NCBI GenBank assembly: GCA_016794545.1
Contig: JAEUJX010000357.1
Coordinates: 1 to 41,752, forward strand
Direction: 5' to 3'
DNA from: Myxococcales bacterium
GTDB lineage: Bacteria > Myxococcota_A > Polyangia > Haliangiales > Haliangiaceae
Length of the DNA stretch: 41,752 nucleotides
The position numbers and the translations under genes are program-made. Shown here piece by piece: positions 10,155 through 19,786 of the stretch (its first letter is position 1; each line of letters begins with the position of its first letter). The notes beneath the pieces were generated by a model. It was not told where the DNA came from, ran no database searches, and saw nothing but the letters and a program-made list of their open reading frames with translations.

Positions 10155-10526
10155 TCAGCGGACCTCGACGACGCGGATGCGCTTGGTGCCGCCCGGGACC
10201 TGCCACGAGATGGTCTGGCCCACGCGGAGCCCCAGCAGCGCGCTGCCGATCGGCGCGAGCACGGAGATGTGGCCGCGATCGGCGTCGGCGTCCTTCGGGT
10301 ACACGAGCGTCACCTCGCGGCGCGCCAGCGTGTCGCAGTCCTCGTAGACAACGGCCCGGTTCATCGCGACGACGTCGATCGGCACCTCGGCCTGTTCGAC
10401 GACGACGGCGCGGTGCAGCTCGGTCGAGAGCCCCTCCGTGGCCGGCGTGTCGTGCAGGTCGAGCAGCGACAGCAGCGTGCGCTGGTCGGTGCTGCCGATG
10501 ATGATGGTGGACTCGAGATTCTCCAT
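10155..10526 (-). CDS. rnk: Rnk-like regulator (GreA/GreB C-terminal domain)
   Basis: A 123-residue protein with an N-terminal helical stretch (RTLLSLLDLHD) and a C-terminal FKBP-like GreA/GreB domain: YPKDADADRGHISVLAPIGSALLGLRVGQTISWQVPGG. The family member Rnk (regulator of nucleoside diphosphate kinase) binds RNA polymerase and resembles Gre factors but lacks the long coiled-coil finger, as here. ATG 10526 is preceded at ideal distance by GGAGGA; an in-frame TTG four codons earlier is less likely. The mRNA has a predicted leader of about 148 bases with a promoter at 10681-10708, two hairpins and a small ORF. Confidence 0.88.
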   Translation of the reverse strand: MENLESTIIIGSTDQRTLLSLLDLHDTPATEGLSTELHRAVVVEQAEVPIDVVAMNRAVVYEDCDTLARREVTLVYPKDADADRGHISVLAPIGSALLGLRVGQTISWQVPGGTKRIRVVEVR

Positions 10527-10547
10527 GATTTCCTCCAAATGCTGCCG

Positions 10548-10573
10548 CCCGTGACCGGGTCGGCGGTCACGGG
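10548..10573 (-). promoter_or_regulatory. Perfect 9-bp inverted repeat in the rnk leader, next to the ribosome binding site
   Basis: CCCGTGACC and GGTCACGGG are separated by 8 bases and end about 10 bases from the GGAGGA of rnk. In the transcript this forms a stable hairpin that could restrict ribosome access or act with the upstream hairpin as a switch. The role is inferred. Confidence 0.55.
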
Positions 10574-10595
10574 TCGGGGCGAGTGGTCAGGTCAC

Positions 10596-10673
10596 TCAGC
10601 CCGCGAACGCTGCCGCGCGCATCGACGCGACGCGCGGGTGCGCGTCGCGAATGAAGTCGTTGCAGCAGCTCAT
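10596..10673 (-). CDS. Possible 25-codon leaderless ORF in the rnk leader
   Basis: ATG 10673 opens a 25-residue frame (starting MSCCND, ending AAAFAG) that stops 70 bases before the rnk start. The predicted -10 box (TACCTT) ends 7 bases before this ATG, so the transcript would begin at or next to the start codon. There is no Shine-Dalgarno. Two adjacent Cys codons occur at positions 3-4. It could be a leader peptide or a chance frame; only its placement relative to the promoter argues that it is real. Confidence 0.35.
   Translation of the reverse strand: MSCCNDFIRDAHPRVASMRAAAFAG
10626..10649 (-). promoter_or_regulatory. Perfect 10-bp stem, tetraloop hairpin in the rnk leader
   Basis: CGCGACGCGC and GCGCGTCGCG flank a four-base loop. 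The hairpin lies inside the small leader ORF, so translation of that ORF would unfold it. Together with the second hairpin at 10548-10573 it gives the layout expected of a translated, structured leader. Confidence 0.55.
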
Positions 10674-10680
10674 GATGCCA

Positions 10681-10708
10681 AAGGTAGGCCACCGATCCGC
10701 TTTGTCAA
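10681..10708 (-). promoter_or_regulatory. Sigma70-type promoter for rnk leader transcript
   Basis: On the minus strand a perfect TTGACA (10703-10708) is followed after 16 bases by TACCTT (10681-10686), which matches the first two and last positions of TATAAT. This is the best -35 in the window. Predicted transcription start is about 10674. Confidence 0.55.
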
Positions 10709-10758
10709 CCGCGCGTCGATTCGAGAAAACCGGACGGTCTGTCGCAAAGGATGAAAGG

Positions 10759-10773
10759 GACAGCGTCGCTGTC
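10759..10773 (+). promoter_or_regulatory. 15-base palindrome upstream of the HPF-like gene
   Basis: GACAGCG-T-CGCTGTC is a perfect palindrome centred about 40 bases before ATG 10806. The central spacing is too short for an RNA hairpin with a full stem, so a dimeric regulator site is the more natural reading. No regulator is identified. Confidence 0.3.
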
Positions 10774-10805
10774 GAGGCCTACATGGAAAGGTGAAGGAGA
10801 ACGTG

Positions 10806-11132
10806 ATGAAGCTCGAGATCCGGACTCGCCACATCGTCCTGACGCCCGAGGCTCTCGCCGAGGCGCACCGCCGTGTCACCGTGTCGCTCGCGCGGATCAG
10901 CCCGTGGATCCGCTCCGTCGATATCCGGCTCGCGGACATCAACGGCCCGAAGGGCGGGGCCGACAAGCTGTGCCGCGTGCGCATTCGCGGCCGTTCGATG
11001 CCCAGCGTGGTGGTCGAGCACGTCGGCACGGACGTGCTCGCCGCGCTCGCGTTCGCGGTGGAGCGTGCGGAGCAGACGATCGTCCGCAAGATGGCGCGCC
11101 GGCGCTCGTTCGCTCCGCTGCTCGCGTTCTGA
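10806..11132 (+). CDS. HPF/RaiA-like ribosome hibernation factor (S30AE domain)
   Basis: A 108-residue basic protein starting MKLEIRTRHIVLTPEALAEA, with the beta-alpha pattern of S30AE domains: conserved DIRLADINGPKGGADKLCRVRI and the second helix ALAFAVERAEQTIVRKMARRR. Family members bind the 30S subunit or 100S dimers and silence ribosomes in stationary phase or stress. The short form lacks a C-terminal dimerisation domain. ATG 10806 is chosen over GTG 10791 because AAGGAG sits 6 bases before it. It is divergent from rnk and close to uspA, giving a stress-response neighbourhood. The tail converges on a lipoprotein gene 59 bases away. Confidence 0.8.
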   Translation: MKLEIRTRHIVLTPEALAEAHRRVTVSLARISPWIRSVDIRLADINGPKGGADKLCRVRIRGRSMPSVVVEHVGTDVLAALAFAVERAEQTIVRKMARRRSFAPLLAF

Positions 11133-11191
11133 TCGACCAAGCGTGATCGCGATGCGCCGCACCGCGCGCACGCAGCTGTTCGGCCGAGCGC

Positions 11192-11650
11192 TCAGCGGCT
11201 CGCGGTGACCGGCGCCGGCGCGCCGTCCATCGATGCGGCGGTCGCGAGGAGCGCACGGCGGATGGTCGCGTACTGCCCGCGCAGCGGCTTGCTCGGATCG
11301 AGCGAGGCGACGACCGCGCCGTCCACATCGAGCGCCTCGGCGGCCGCGGTGAGGCCGATCTTCACGAAGTCGGCGCGCGCGGCGAGGTTGCCGAGCGAGC
11401 GCGCGAGCGTCGTGCAGGCGTTGCGGACGCGATCGACCTCGGCCTGGTGCCCCGGCGCGATGTCGGGGATGGCCTGCGCGAGCACCTCGAAGGCGTAGAG
11501 CAGCTGGGCGTGATCGGGTGCGTCGAGGGGCGGGATGGCGGCGCGGAGCCGGTCGCCCCACGTGTCGGGGTGCGCGGTGCGCGGCGCGTTCACGGAGGAT
11601 GCGCAGCCGACGGAGGTCACCACGAGGAGGGCGAACAGCAAGCGGGCCAT
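11192..11650 (-). CDS. Predicted lipoprotein of unknown function
   Basis: A 152-residue protein with a lipoprotein signal (MARLLFALLVVTSVGCASS; lipobox SVGC, Cys16). The mature part is helical and Ala/Leu-rich without recognisable domains. It follows the PilZ-receiver gene on the same strand after 87 bases, so it may be co-transcribed with the kinase/receiver pair; this is inference. I recognise no family. Confidence 0.7.
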   Translation of the reverse strand: MARLLFALLVVTSVGCASSVNAPRTAHPDTWGDRLRAAIPPLDAPDHAQLLYAFEVLAQAIPDIAPGHQAEVDRVRNACTTLARSLGNLAARADFVKIGLTAAAEALDVDGAVVASLDPSKPLRGQYATIRRALLATAASMDGAPAPVTASR

Positions 11651-11737
11651 GCTCCGTGCATCGACCGCCCGCGGGGCCGATCAAGGTGTGCGATGGCGGC
11701 GCCATGCGCGTCGCGTGCCTCCTCCTGCCCCGAGTCC

Positions 11738-12475
11738 TCAGGTCGCGAGCAGGCGCTGCATCGTGTCGATGACCTGGCGCAGGCGCATCGGTTTGTCGAG
11801 GAAGATGTTGGCGCCGGCCTCGAGCGCGGCGCGGCGCGCGGCGTCGCCGCCCGCGGAGACCGCGATGATCGGCAGGTCACCGAGACCGAGCTCGGAGCGC
11901 GCCTGCTGGATGACGCGCGGGCCGTCGAGGATCGGGAGGTAGACATCGATGATCAGCGCGTCGAACTTCTCGCGGCGCATGATCTCGACAGCGGCGCGGC
12001 CGTCCTCGGCATTGCGAAACACGAACGAGACGCCGCCGAAGTCGCGGCGCGCGGAGCCGCGCAGCCCCTCGGTGATCAGCTGCGCGACGTGCTTGTTGTC
12101 CTCGACCACGAGCACGCGGAACAGCCGCGAGACCGTCCTGGGATCGCGGTTCTTGATCTTCTCGATCACCGCGGCGAGCTGATCGCGGGCGGGCCCGGGC
12201 TCGAACTCGATGCCCGCGCCGGCGTCGCCTTCGGGCCCGGCTTCCTCGCGCTTCCAGCGCACGGTGCCCTCGACGTTGATCGGCTCGAGCAGGCCGGGGA
12301 ACGACAGGACGAGCTGGACGCGCGTGCCGAGCGGCAACGCGCGGTTCGTCGCGACGAACGTGCCGCCGCTCGACAGGTTCTCGGTGAAGTCGCCGATCAG
12401 ATCGTCGGCGCCTTCGTACTCGACGAAGAGCGTGACGGCCTCCCGGGAATCGCGCCGTTTCTCCTCCTCGGACAT
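11738..12475 (-). CDS. PilZ domain - response regulator receiver protein
   Basis: A 245-residue protein. Residues 1-105 form a PilZ-like domain with the c-di-GMP signature RRDSR and NLSSGG (RxxxR and D/NxSxxG motifs), of the type common in Myxococcota (TIGR02266-like). Residues ~117-245 are a CheY-like receiver: acidic pair in VLVVEDN, phosphoacceptor Asp near 175 (IIDVYLPILDG), Ser in the Thr position (IIAVSAG) and Lys in FLDKP. The order PilZ then receiver, with no DNA-binding output, suggests a protein that senses c-di-GMP and phosphorylation. ATG 12475 starts right at the PilZ domain; no good Shine-Dalgarno is seen. It lies 43 bases after the histidine kinase gene on the same strand. Confidence 0.88.
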   Translation of the reverse strand: MSEEEKRRDSREAVTLFVEYEGADDLIGDFTENLSSGGTFVATNRALPLGTRVQLVLSFPGLLEPINVEGTVRWKREEAGPEGDAGAGIEFEPGPARDQLAAVIEKIKNRDPRTVSRLFRVLVVEDNKHVAQLITEGLRGSARRDFGGVSFVFRNAEDGRAAVEIMRREKFDALIIDVYLPILDGPRVIQQARSELGLGDLPIIAVSAGGDAARRAALEAGANIFLDKPMRLRQVIDTMQRLLAT

Positions 12476-12518
12476 TCGAGCGGCACATGATCCCAGGGCG
12501 CAGACGCGCGCGCAAGTG

Positions 12519-14045
12519 TCACGCCGCCACGGGTACCCGCACGGTGAAGGTCGTACCTCGCCCGACCGTGCTCGTGACGTCGACGTCACCTCCGTGGTCG
12601 CGGACGATCTGCTGCGTGAGGGCGAGTCCGAGGCCGTTTCCGCCGTCCTTGGTCGAGAAGAACGGGTCGAACAGGCGCGGCAGCACGTCCGACGGGATGC
12701 CGACGCCGGAGTCCTCGACCTCGATGACGGCGCGGTCGGCGTCGCGGCGCGTGCGAAGGATGACCCAGCCCTTGCCCTTCACCGCGACCGCGTCGGCGGC
12801 GTTGCGGACGAGGTTGATGAGGCACTGGCGGATCTGGCCCGCGTCGATCTGTCCGATCACGTCCTCGGCCGCGAGCTCGGTGGTCAGCACGACCTGCCGC
12901 GCGGCGAGGTCCTCGCGGACGAACGCGGCGAGCGCGGTCACCATGCCGTTGATCGACTCGGCAGCGAGCTTGGGCTTCGGCAAGCGAGCGAACGCGAGGT
13001 ACTCCTCGGTGATCGCGGTGAGGCGGTCGACCTCGCGGTGGATCGACCGGCACAGGCCGCGCGCCTCGTCGGCGTTCGGCACGTCGGCGAGCTCCTCCTC
13101 GAGCAGCTCGGTGTTGAGGCCGATCGACGAGAGCGGGTTGCGCACCTCGTGCGTGATCATCGCGGCCATCTTGCCGACAGCGGCGAGCCGCTCGGCGCGC
13201 ACCACCTCGCGCTCGCGCTCCTCGACGGCGCGGCCCATCGAGTTGAACTCGCGCGCGAGGTCGGCGACCTCGGTGGGGCCGCGCTCGGGGATGCGGCTGC
13301 CGTAGTCGCCCGAGGCGATGCGGCGCGCGGCCTCGCGGAGCCGCGCGAGCGGGCGCAGCGTGATCACGACCCAGATCGTGATGAACAGGCCGAGCGCGAC
13401 GGCCGCGGTGCCGAGGTAGATCGTCTGGAGCCGCAGCTTCTGCTCGTTCTCCTCGAGCTGGCTCGTGGTGTCGGTGACGTTCTTGTCGAGCTGATCCGAC
13501 AGCGCGTTCGCCTTCTGCATGAGCTTGCGCTCCTCGGAGCGGAGCTTCTGCAGCGCCTCGAACGCCTTCTTCTGCTCCTCGTTCCAGGCCTCCGGCTTGC
13601 CGGTGGGGAGCGAGGTCATGACCTGCGCGTAGAGCGGCTCCACCGCGGCGACGCTCTCCTCGAGCGCGACGATGCGGGGCTTCGTGAACCGGAACTGATC
13701 GGGCTGGAGATCCAGGATGCGCTCGACCGTGTCGAGGATGTTCCGCAGGGTCTTGAGGGCGCGGTCGCGGTTCGCGCGCGAGTTGCGGAGCGCGATGCGG
13801 GCGACCTGTGCGTTGGACTCGTCGATCAGGCGCTCGTCCAGGTAGTTCCGGAGGTCGTCCTGGCGGCGCTGGAGGTCCTTGGCGCCCAGCGCGAGCTGCA
13901 TGTAGCCCTTGCCGATCAGTGTGACCTGATCCTCGACCTGGCTCATGTTGACCACGACCGTCGCGGTGATCACCGCGAACGTGATGGTCAGGGCGGCGAA
14001 CCCCAGGAGGATCCGCGCCGAGAGGGTCCGGAACAGGGTCCGCAT
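12519..14045 (-). CDS. Transmembrane sensor histidine kinase with HAMP domain
   Basis: A 508-residue kinase: first transmembrane helix at about 10-31, a helical periplasmic sensor of about 170 residues, second helix (IYLGTAAVALGLFITIWVVI) near 200-222, HAMP (about 223-275), HisKA with MITHEVRNPLSSIGLN (His near 299), and HATPase_c with LINLVRNAADAV (N box), DSGVGIP (G1), LFDPFFSTKDGGNGLGL (F/G2). The pattern is NtrB/ZraS-like. ATG 14045 places the start directly before the first membrane helix; a longer N-terminus would be non-hydrophobic. The PilZ-receiver protein downstream is the obvious candidate partner. There is no Shine-Dalgarno; a TACGGT box is 15 bases upstream. Confidence 0.92.
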   Translation of the reverse strand: MRTLFRTLSARILLGFAALTITFAVITATVVVNMSQVEDQVTLIGKGYMQLALGAKDLQRRQDDLRNYLDERLIDESNAQVARIALRNSRANRDRALKTLRNILDTVERILDLQPDQFRFTKPRIVALEESVAAVEPLYAQVMTSLPTGKPEAWNEEQKKAFEALQKLRSEERKLMQKANALSDQLDKNVTDTTSQLEENEQKLRLQTIYLGTAAVALGLFITIWVVITLRPLARLREAARRIASGDYGSRIPERGPTEVADLAREFNSMGRAVEEREREVVRAERLAAVGKMAAMITHEVRNPLSSIGLNTELLEEELADVPNADEARGLCRSIHREVDRLTAITEEYLAFARLPKPKLAAESINGMVTALAAFVREDLAARQVVLTTELAAEDVIGQIDAGQIRQCLINLVRNAADAVAVKGKGWVILRTRRDADRAVIEVEDSGVGIPSDVLPRLFDPFFSTKDGGNGLGLALTQQIVRDHGGDVDVTSTVGRGTTFTVRVPVAA

Positions 14046-14118
14046 CGAGGTGTGACGGACACCGTAACCTGCCGCTTTCCCGTGGGCCAGCTGACGATCA
14101 GATGGCGCCCGAGGCGTG

Positions 14119-14124
14119 TATACT
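14119..14124 (+). promoter_or_regulatory. TATACT -10 box upstream of first PEGA gene
   Basis: TATACT (5 of 6 to consensus) lies 19 bases before ATG 14144. A matching -35 is not clear (CTGACG at 14091-14096 would need a 22-base spacer). The transcript would have a leader of about 12 bases. Confidence 0.45.
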
Positions 14125-14143
14125 CGCGGTTCGAGGACCCCCC

Positions 14144-15394
14144 ATGACGCGTGCACTTTCGTCCATTTGCGCGGCCCTCCTGGTTCTGTGCGCGCTCGCG
14201 GGAACGGCCCTGGCCGGCAAGCCCACGGTCGGGGTGCTCGGGCTCGAGGTCTACGACCCGACCGGGCAGATCGATCAGAGCACCACCGCGGTCGCGAAGG
14301 ATCTCACCGATGCGTTGCGGTCGCGCGCGAAGCTGCCGAACGGTCCGTACCAGTTCCAGCCGGGCTCCGAGAAGGAGCTGATCGACGAGAAGCTGATCAA
14401 GAACTGCGACAACGAGGCCGTGTCGTGCATGTCGCAGATCGGCAAGGACCTCGGCGCCGATTACCTGATCTACGGCCGCCTCGAGAAGAAGCCCGACGGG
14501 TACCAGGTGTCGATCAACCTGCTGAACGTCACGAAGAAGAAGTTCGAGAAGGCGAAGTCGCCGATGACCGTGCCGCTCGGCGCCGCCAAGGACCCGCAGC
14601 AGATCCTGTCGGTCGCGACCAAGGCGTACAACGAGCTCGTCGGCGTGGTGACGAACGGCACCCTGATCGTGAAGAGCAACGCCGACCGCGGCACCGTGCT
14701 GATCGACAACGAGCCGAAGGGCACGCTGGCCTCGGGCTCGCTGACGCTGTCGCTGCCCGAGGGCCCGTACCGCGTCGCCATCGAGGCGGACGGCTTCGAG
14801 CGCTCGACCGAGACCAAGGTGACGGTGCGCAGCGGCGAGACGACCTCGCAAGATGTCCGCCTGGTCGAGGCGAAGAAGCCGCCGCCGAACGGCAACACCA
14901 CGGTCGTCACGCCACCGGGCGACGGCACCAAGAAGCCCGACGAGCTGATCCACACCACGACCGGCACCACGTCGACGGCGAAGAGCAACGTGTGGAAGCC
15001 GATGTTCGTCGCCTCGGTGGTCGTCGCGCTCGGCGCCGGCGGGTTCTGGGGCTTCTCGTACTACAAGGAGCAGCAGGCGGCCGACGACGCGGCGAAGAAG
15101 CTCCAGGGCATGAATCACCCGGCGCTGAACGAGAGCTCGTGCAACGACCCGCAGTACAAGACCGTCCTCAAGGACGCCTGCAAGTACAAGGACTGGACGA
15201 CCTACGGCATCATCGGCACCGGCGTCGGCGTGGCGCTGATCGCCGTCACCGGCTACATGGCGTTCGGCCGCGGAGACTCCGAATCCGACGCGAAGGTCGG
15301 TCTCACGGGCAAGCGCGTCCCGAAGAAGGCCATCGCCGTGACTCCGATCCTCCAGCCCAACGGCGGTGGCGCGGCGTTCCGCATCGACTGGTAG
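14144..15394 (+). CDS. PEGA-domain exported/membrane protein, first of a tandem pair
   Basis: A 416-residue protein with a cleavable signal peptide (ending TALA at about residue 24), an alpha/beta N-terminal domain starting KPTVGVLGLEV with TAVAKDLTDALR and DYLIYGRLEKK (reminiscent of CsgG/TolB-N-like folds), a PEGA domain (about 170-245: NGTLIVKSNADRGTVLIDNE ... EGPYRVAIEADGF), a Thr/Pro-rich linker, and two C-terminal transmembrane helices (near 285-305 and 355-375). PEGA domains occur in surface proteins and may bind cell-wall or other surface components. It is paralogous to the next gene, 20 bases downstream. The start codon lacks a Shine-Dalgarno. Function is unknown. Confidence 0.85.
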   Translation: MTRALSSICAALLVLCALAGTALAGKPTVGVLGLEVYDPTGQIDQSTTAVAKDLTDALRSRAKLPNGPYQFQPGSEKELIDEKLIKNCDNEAVSCMSQIGKDLGADYLIYGRLEKKPDGYQVSINLLNVTKKKFEKAKSPMTVPLGAAKDPQQILSVATKAYNELVGVVTNGTLIVKSNADRGTVLIDNEPKGTLASGSLTLSLPEGPYRVAIEADGFERSTETKVTVRSGETTSQDVRLVEAKKPPPNGNTTVVTPPGDGTKKPDELIHTTTGTTSTAKSNVWKPMFVASVVVALGAGGFWGFSYYKEQQAADDAAKKLQGMNHPALNESSCNDPQYKTVLKDACKYKDWTTYGIIGTGVGVALIAVTGYMAFGRGDSESDAKVGLTGKRVPKKAIAVTPILQPNGGGAAFRIDW

Positions 15395-15414
15395 ACTGGT
15401 TGCCGCTCCCCATC

Positions 15415-16575
15415 ATGCAGCGCGCCCTGGCCCTCCTCGTCATACCGCTGGTGTTGTGGCTGTGCGCGGGCAGCGCGGCCGCAAAACCCAAGGTCGCCGT
15501 GCTCGGCCTCGAGGTGACGGGCACGATCGATCAGCAGTCGACCGGCGTCGCCCACGACGTCACCGAGGGGCTGCGCCAGAAGGCGCGCAGCGGCGGCGGC
15601 AATCCGTACCAGCTCGCGTCGAGCTCGGACCGCGAGCTGATCGACGAGAAGGTGCTGAAGAACTGCGACAGCGAGGGCCCGCTGTGCATGAGCGACATCG
15701 GCCGCGACATCGGCGCCGACGTCCTGATCTACGGCAAGCTCGAGAAGACCGGCGACGGTTACCGCGCGAAGCTCCACGTGCTCGACGTGCGGAAGAAGTC
15801 GCACCAGAAGGAGATGACGATCGCCGTCCCGAGCGGGACGAACAGCGACGGCGTGCGCACCATCGCGAAGAAGGCGTACACGGATCTGGTCGGCGGCGGT
15901 GGGCCGCCCACCGGCACGGTGGTGATCACCGCGAACGTCGACAGCGGCACGGTGTTCGTCGACGACGAGCAGAGCGTGCCGGTCGAGGGTGGCAAGGCCT
16001 CGGTCACGCTGCCCGAGGGACGCTACCGGATCGCGGTGGAGTCGCCGGGGAAGCGCCGCAAGGAGAAGACGGTGACGATCGCGTCGGGCGAGCAGGTCTC
16101 CGAGACCTACGAGCTCGGGGCGCTCGGCGGCGGCGGCAAGTCGAACGTGTGGAAGCCGATCTTCGGCGTCAGCCTCGCGGTCACGGTGGTCCTCGGCGGC
16201 GTGTCGCTGTACTCGTTCATCAGCTGGAAGGGCAAGGTCGACAACATCGACGCGATGTACACGGCCGCCTCCGGCAAGACCGGCCCCGTCAGCGACGCCG
16301 ACTGCAGCGGCGGCGGCATCAGCGCCAACGTGATGGACGACAACGGCACTCTCGGCGACGTGTGCAGCCGCCGGCAGCTCAACATCATCACCGGCATCGC
16401 GGCCGCCGGCATGGGCGTCGTGACGCTCGGCGCCGCGTACATGGCGTTCCGCAACAGCGGCGGCAAGAGCGAGACGGCCGGCCTCGGAGCGCGCCGGAAG
16501 CGCGGCACCGAGGTCGTCGTGACGCCACTCGTCACGCCCGACAGCGGCGGCGCGATTCTGTGGATGCGCTGGTAG
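15415..16575 (+). CDS. PEGA-domain exported/membrane protein, second of a tandem pair
   Basis: A 386-residue paralogue of the preceding gene with the same plan: signal peptide to about residue 23 (GSAAA), KPKVAVLGLEVTG, a matching DRELIDEKVLKNCDSEGPLCM segment, DVLIYGKLEK, a PEGA domain (GTVVITANVDSGTVFVDDEQ ... EGRYRIAVESPGK), SNVWKPIF before the first transmembrane helix, and a second helix near the C-terminus. The shared segments KNCD-SE and SNVWKP show a tandem duplication. No Shine-Dalgarno is seen; a TAGACT box (15392-15397) begins inside the upstream stop codon and lies 17 bases before the ATG, so a separate promoter is possible. Function is unknown. Confidence 0.85.
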   Translation: MQRALALLVIPLVLWLCAGSAAAKPKVAVLGLEVTGTIDQQSTGVAHDVTEGLRQKARSGGGNPYQLASSSDRELIDEKVLKNCDSEGPLCMSDIGRDIGADVLIYGKLEKTGDGYRAKLHVLDVRKKSHQKEMTIAVPSGTNSDGVRTIAKKAYTDLVGGGGPPTGTVVITANVDSGTVFVDDEQSVPVEGGKASVTLPEGRYRIAVESPGKRRKEKTVTIASGEQVSETYELGALGGGGKSNVWKPIFGVSLAVTVVLGGVSLYSFISWKGKVDNIDAMYTAASGKTGPVSDADCSGGGISANVMDDNGTLGDVCSRRQLNIITGIAAAGMGVVTLGAAYMAFRNSGGKSETAGLGARRKRGTEVVVTPLVTPDSGGAILWMRW

Positions 16576-16593
16576 CCGTGCTACGCATCGGGC

Positions 16594-18872
<2,279 letters not shown>

Positions 18873-18876
<4 letters not shown>

Positions 18877-19784
18877 AGCTCGAGATCGAACGCGACGCGC
18901 GCGCCGATCTTGATCGTCGTCGCGTCGTCTCCGTCGAGGAACGTGCGCTCCCAGGAGATGCCGACGGCGGCGCCCGGGAACACGAAGCGCGTGCGCAGGC
19001 CGCGCGCACCGACCGCGAACCCGGCGTGCACGCCGTGGTCGAAGGCGGTCCAGTCGCGCTCGGTAGCGCGGCCGAGGTAGCCGATCTCGAATTCGTAGTA
19101 GGCGTTGAGCAGCACCCGGCGGTAGACCACCGGGGTCACGAGATCCACGCCGAGCTCGAGCGAGTCGCGCTCGCCCATCGCGTTCTTCGGGAACGCGGCG
19201 GAGGCGCCGGCCTCGAGGCCCGTGAACAACCCGCGCTCGTCGGAGAACATCTTGCCGAGCAGGAGCCGCCCCGCGCCGCCGAACTTCAGGTCCATCGAGT
19301 CGCCCTGGAGCGAGAGGGTGCCCTTGCCGCCGCCGCCGAACGACAGCAGCCACTTGCCGTCGCTGATCTGGCGGCCGTGAAACGGGCGCTCGGGCTCGAG
19401 CCAGAACGGGCAGTCGAGCGACAGCTCGTCGGCGCGCGCGAGCAGCTTCTGGACGCGCGTGAGCACGAGCAGGTCCTCGACAGCGGACAGCTGCTTGCCG
19501 CGCTTCGCGTACGCGACCTCGACGGGGCCGCCGCGCCGGTGGATCTCTGCATCGAGCCACGCGAGCAGGCCGCGCCGGTCGAGCGCGTCGACGCGGCACG
19601 CCGAGTCCATGGCCGCGTTGACCAGCGAGTCGACCTCGAACCGGTCCACGCGCCAGCCGGTCGTCGACGCCACGGTGACCTGGCGCTCGAGGTCGCGGAA
19701 CAGCGCCCGCTCGCTCGGCTCCCTGGGGGCGGGTCGCCGCGCGCAGGCCGCGAGGGCGATCAGGACGAGGAACAGCCTGGTCAT
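18873..19784 (-). CDS. Predicted lipoprotein with beta-rich C-terminal half
   Basis: A 303-residue protein with a lipobox (MTRLFLVLIALAACARR; LAAC, Cys14). The N-terminal half is helical; the C-terminal half is rich in alternating hydrophobic strands (GTLSLQGDSMDLKFGG to the final KIGARVAFDLEL), resembling outer-membrane barrel strands. I recognise no family. It starts 2 bases after the stop of the upstream TPR lipoprotein on the same strand, implying co-transcription. The last four bases overlap the stop of the convergent oxidoreductase. Confidence 0.75.
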
Positions 19785-19786
19785 GA

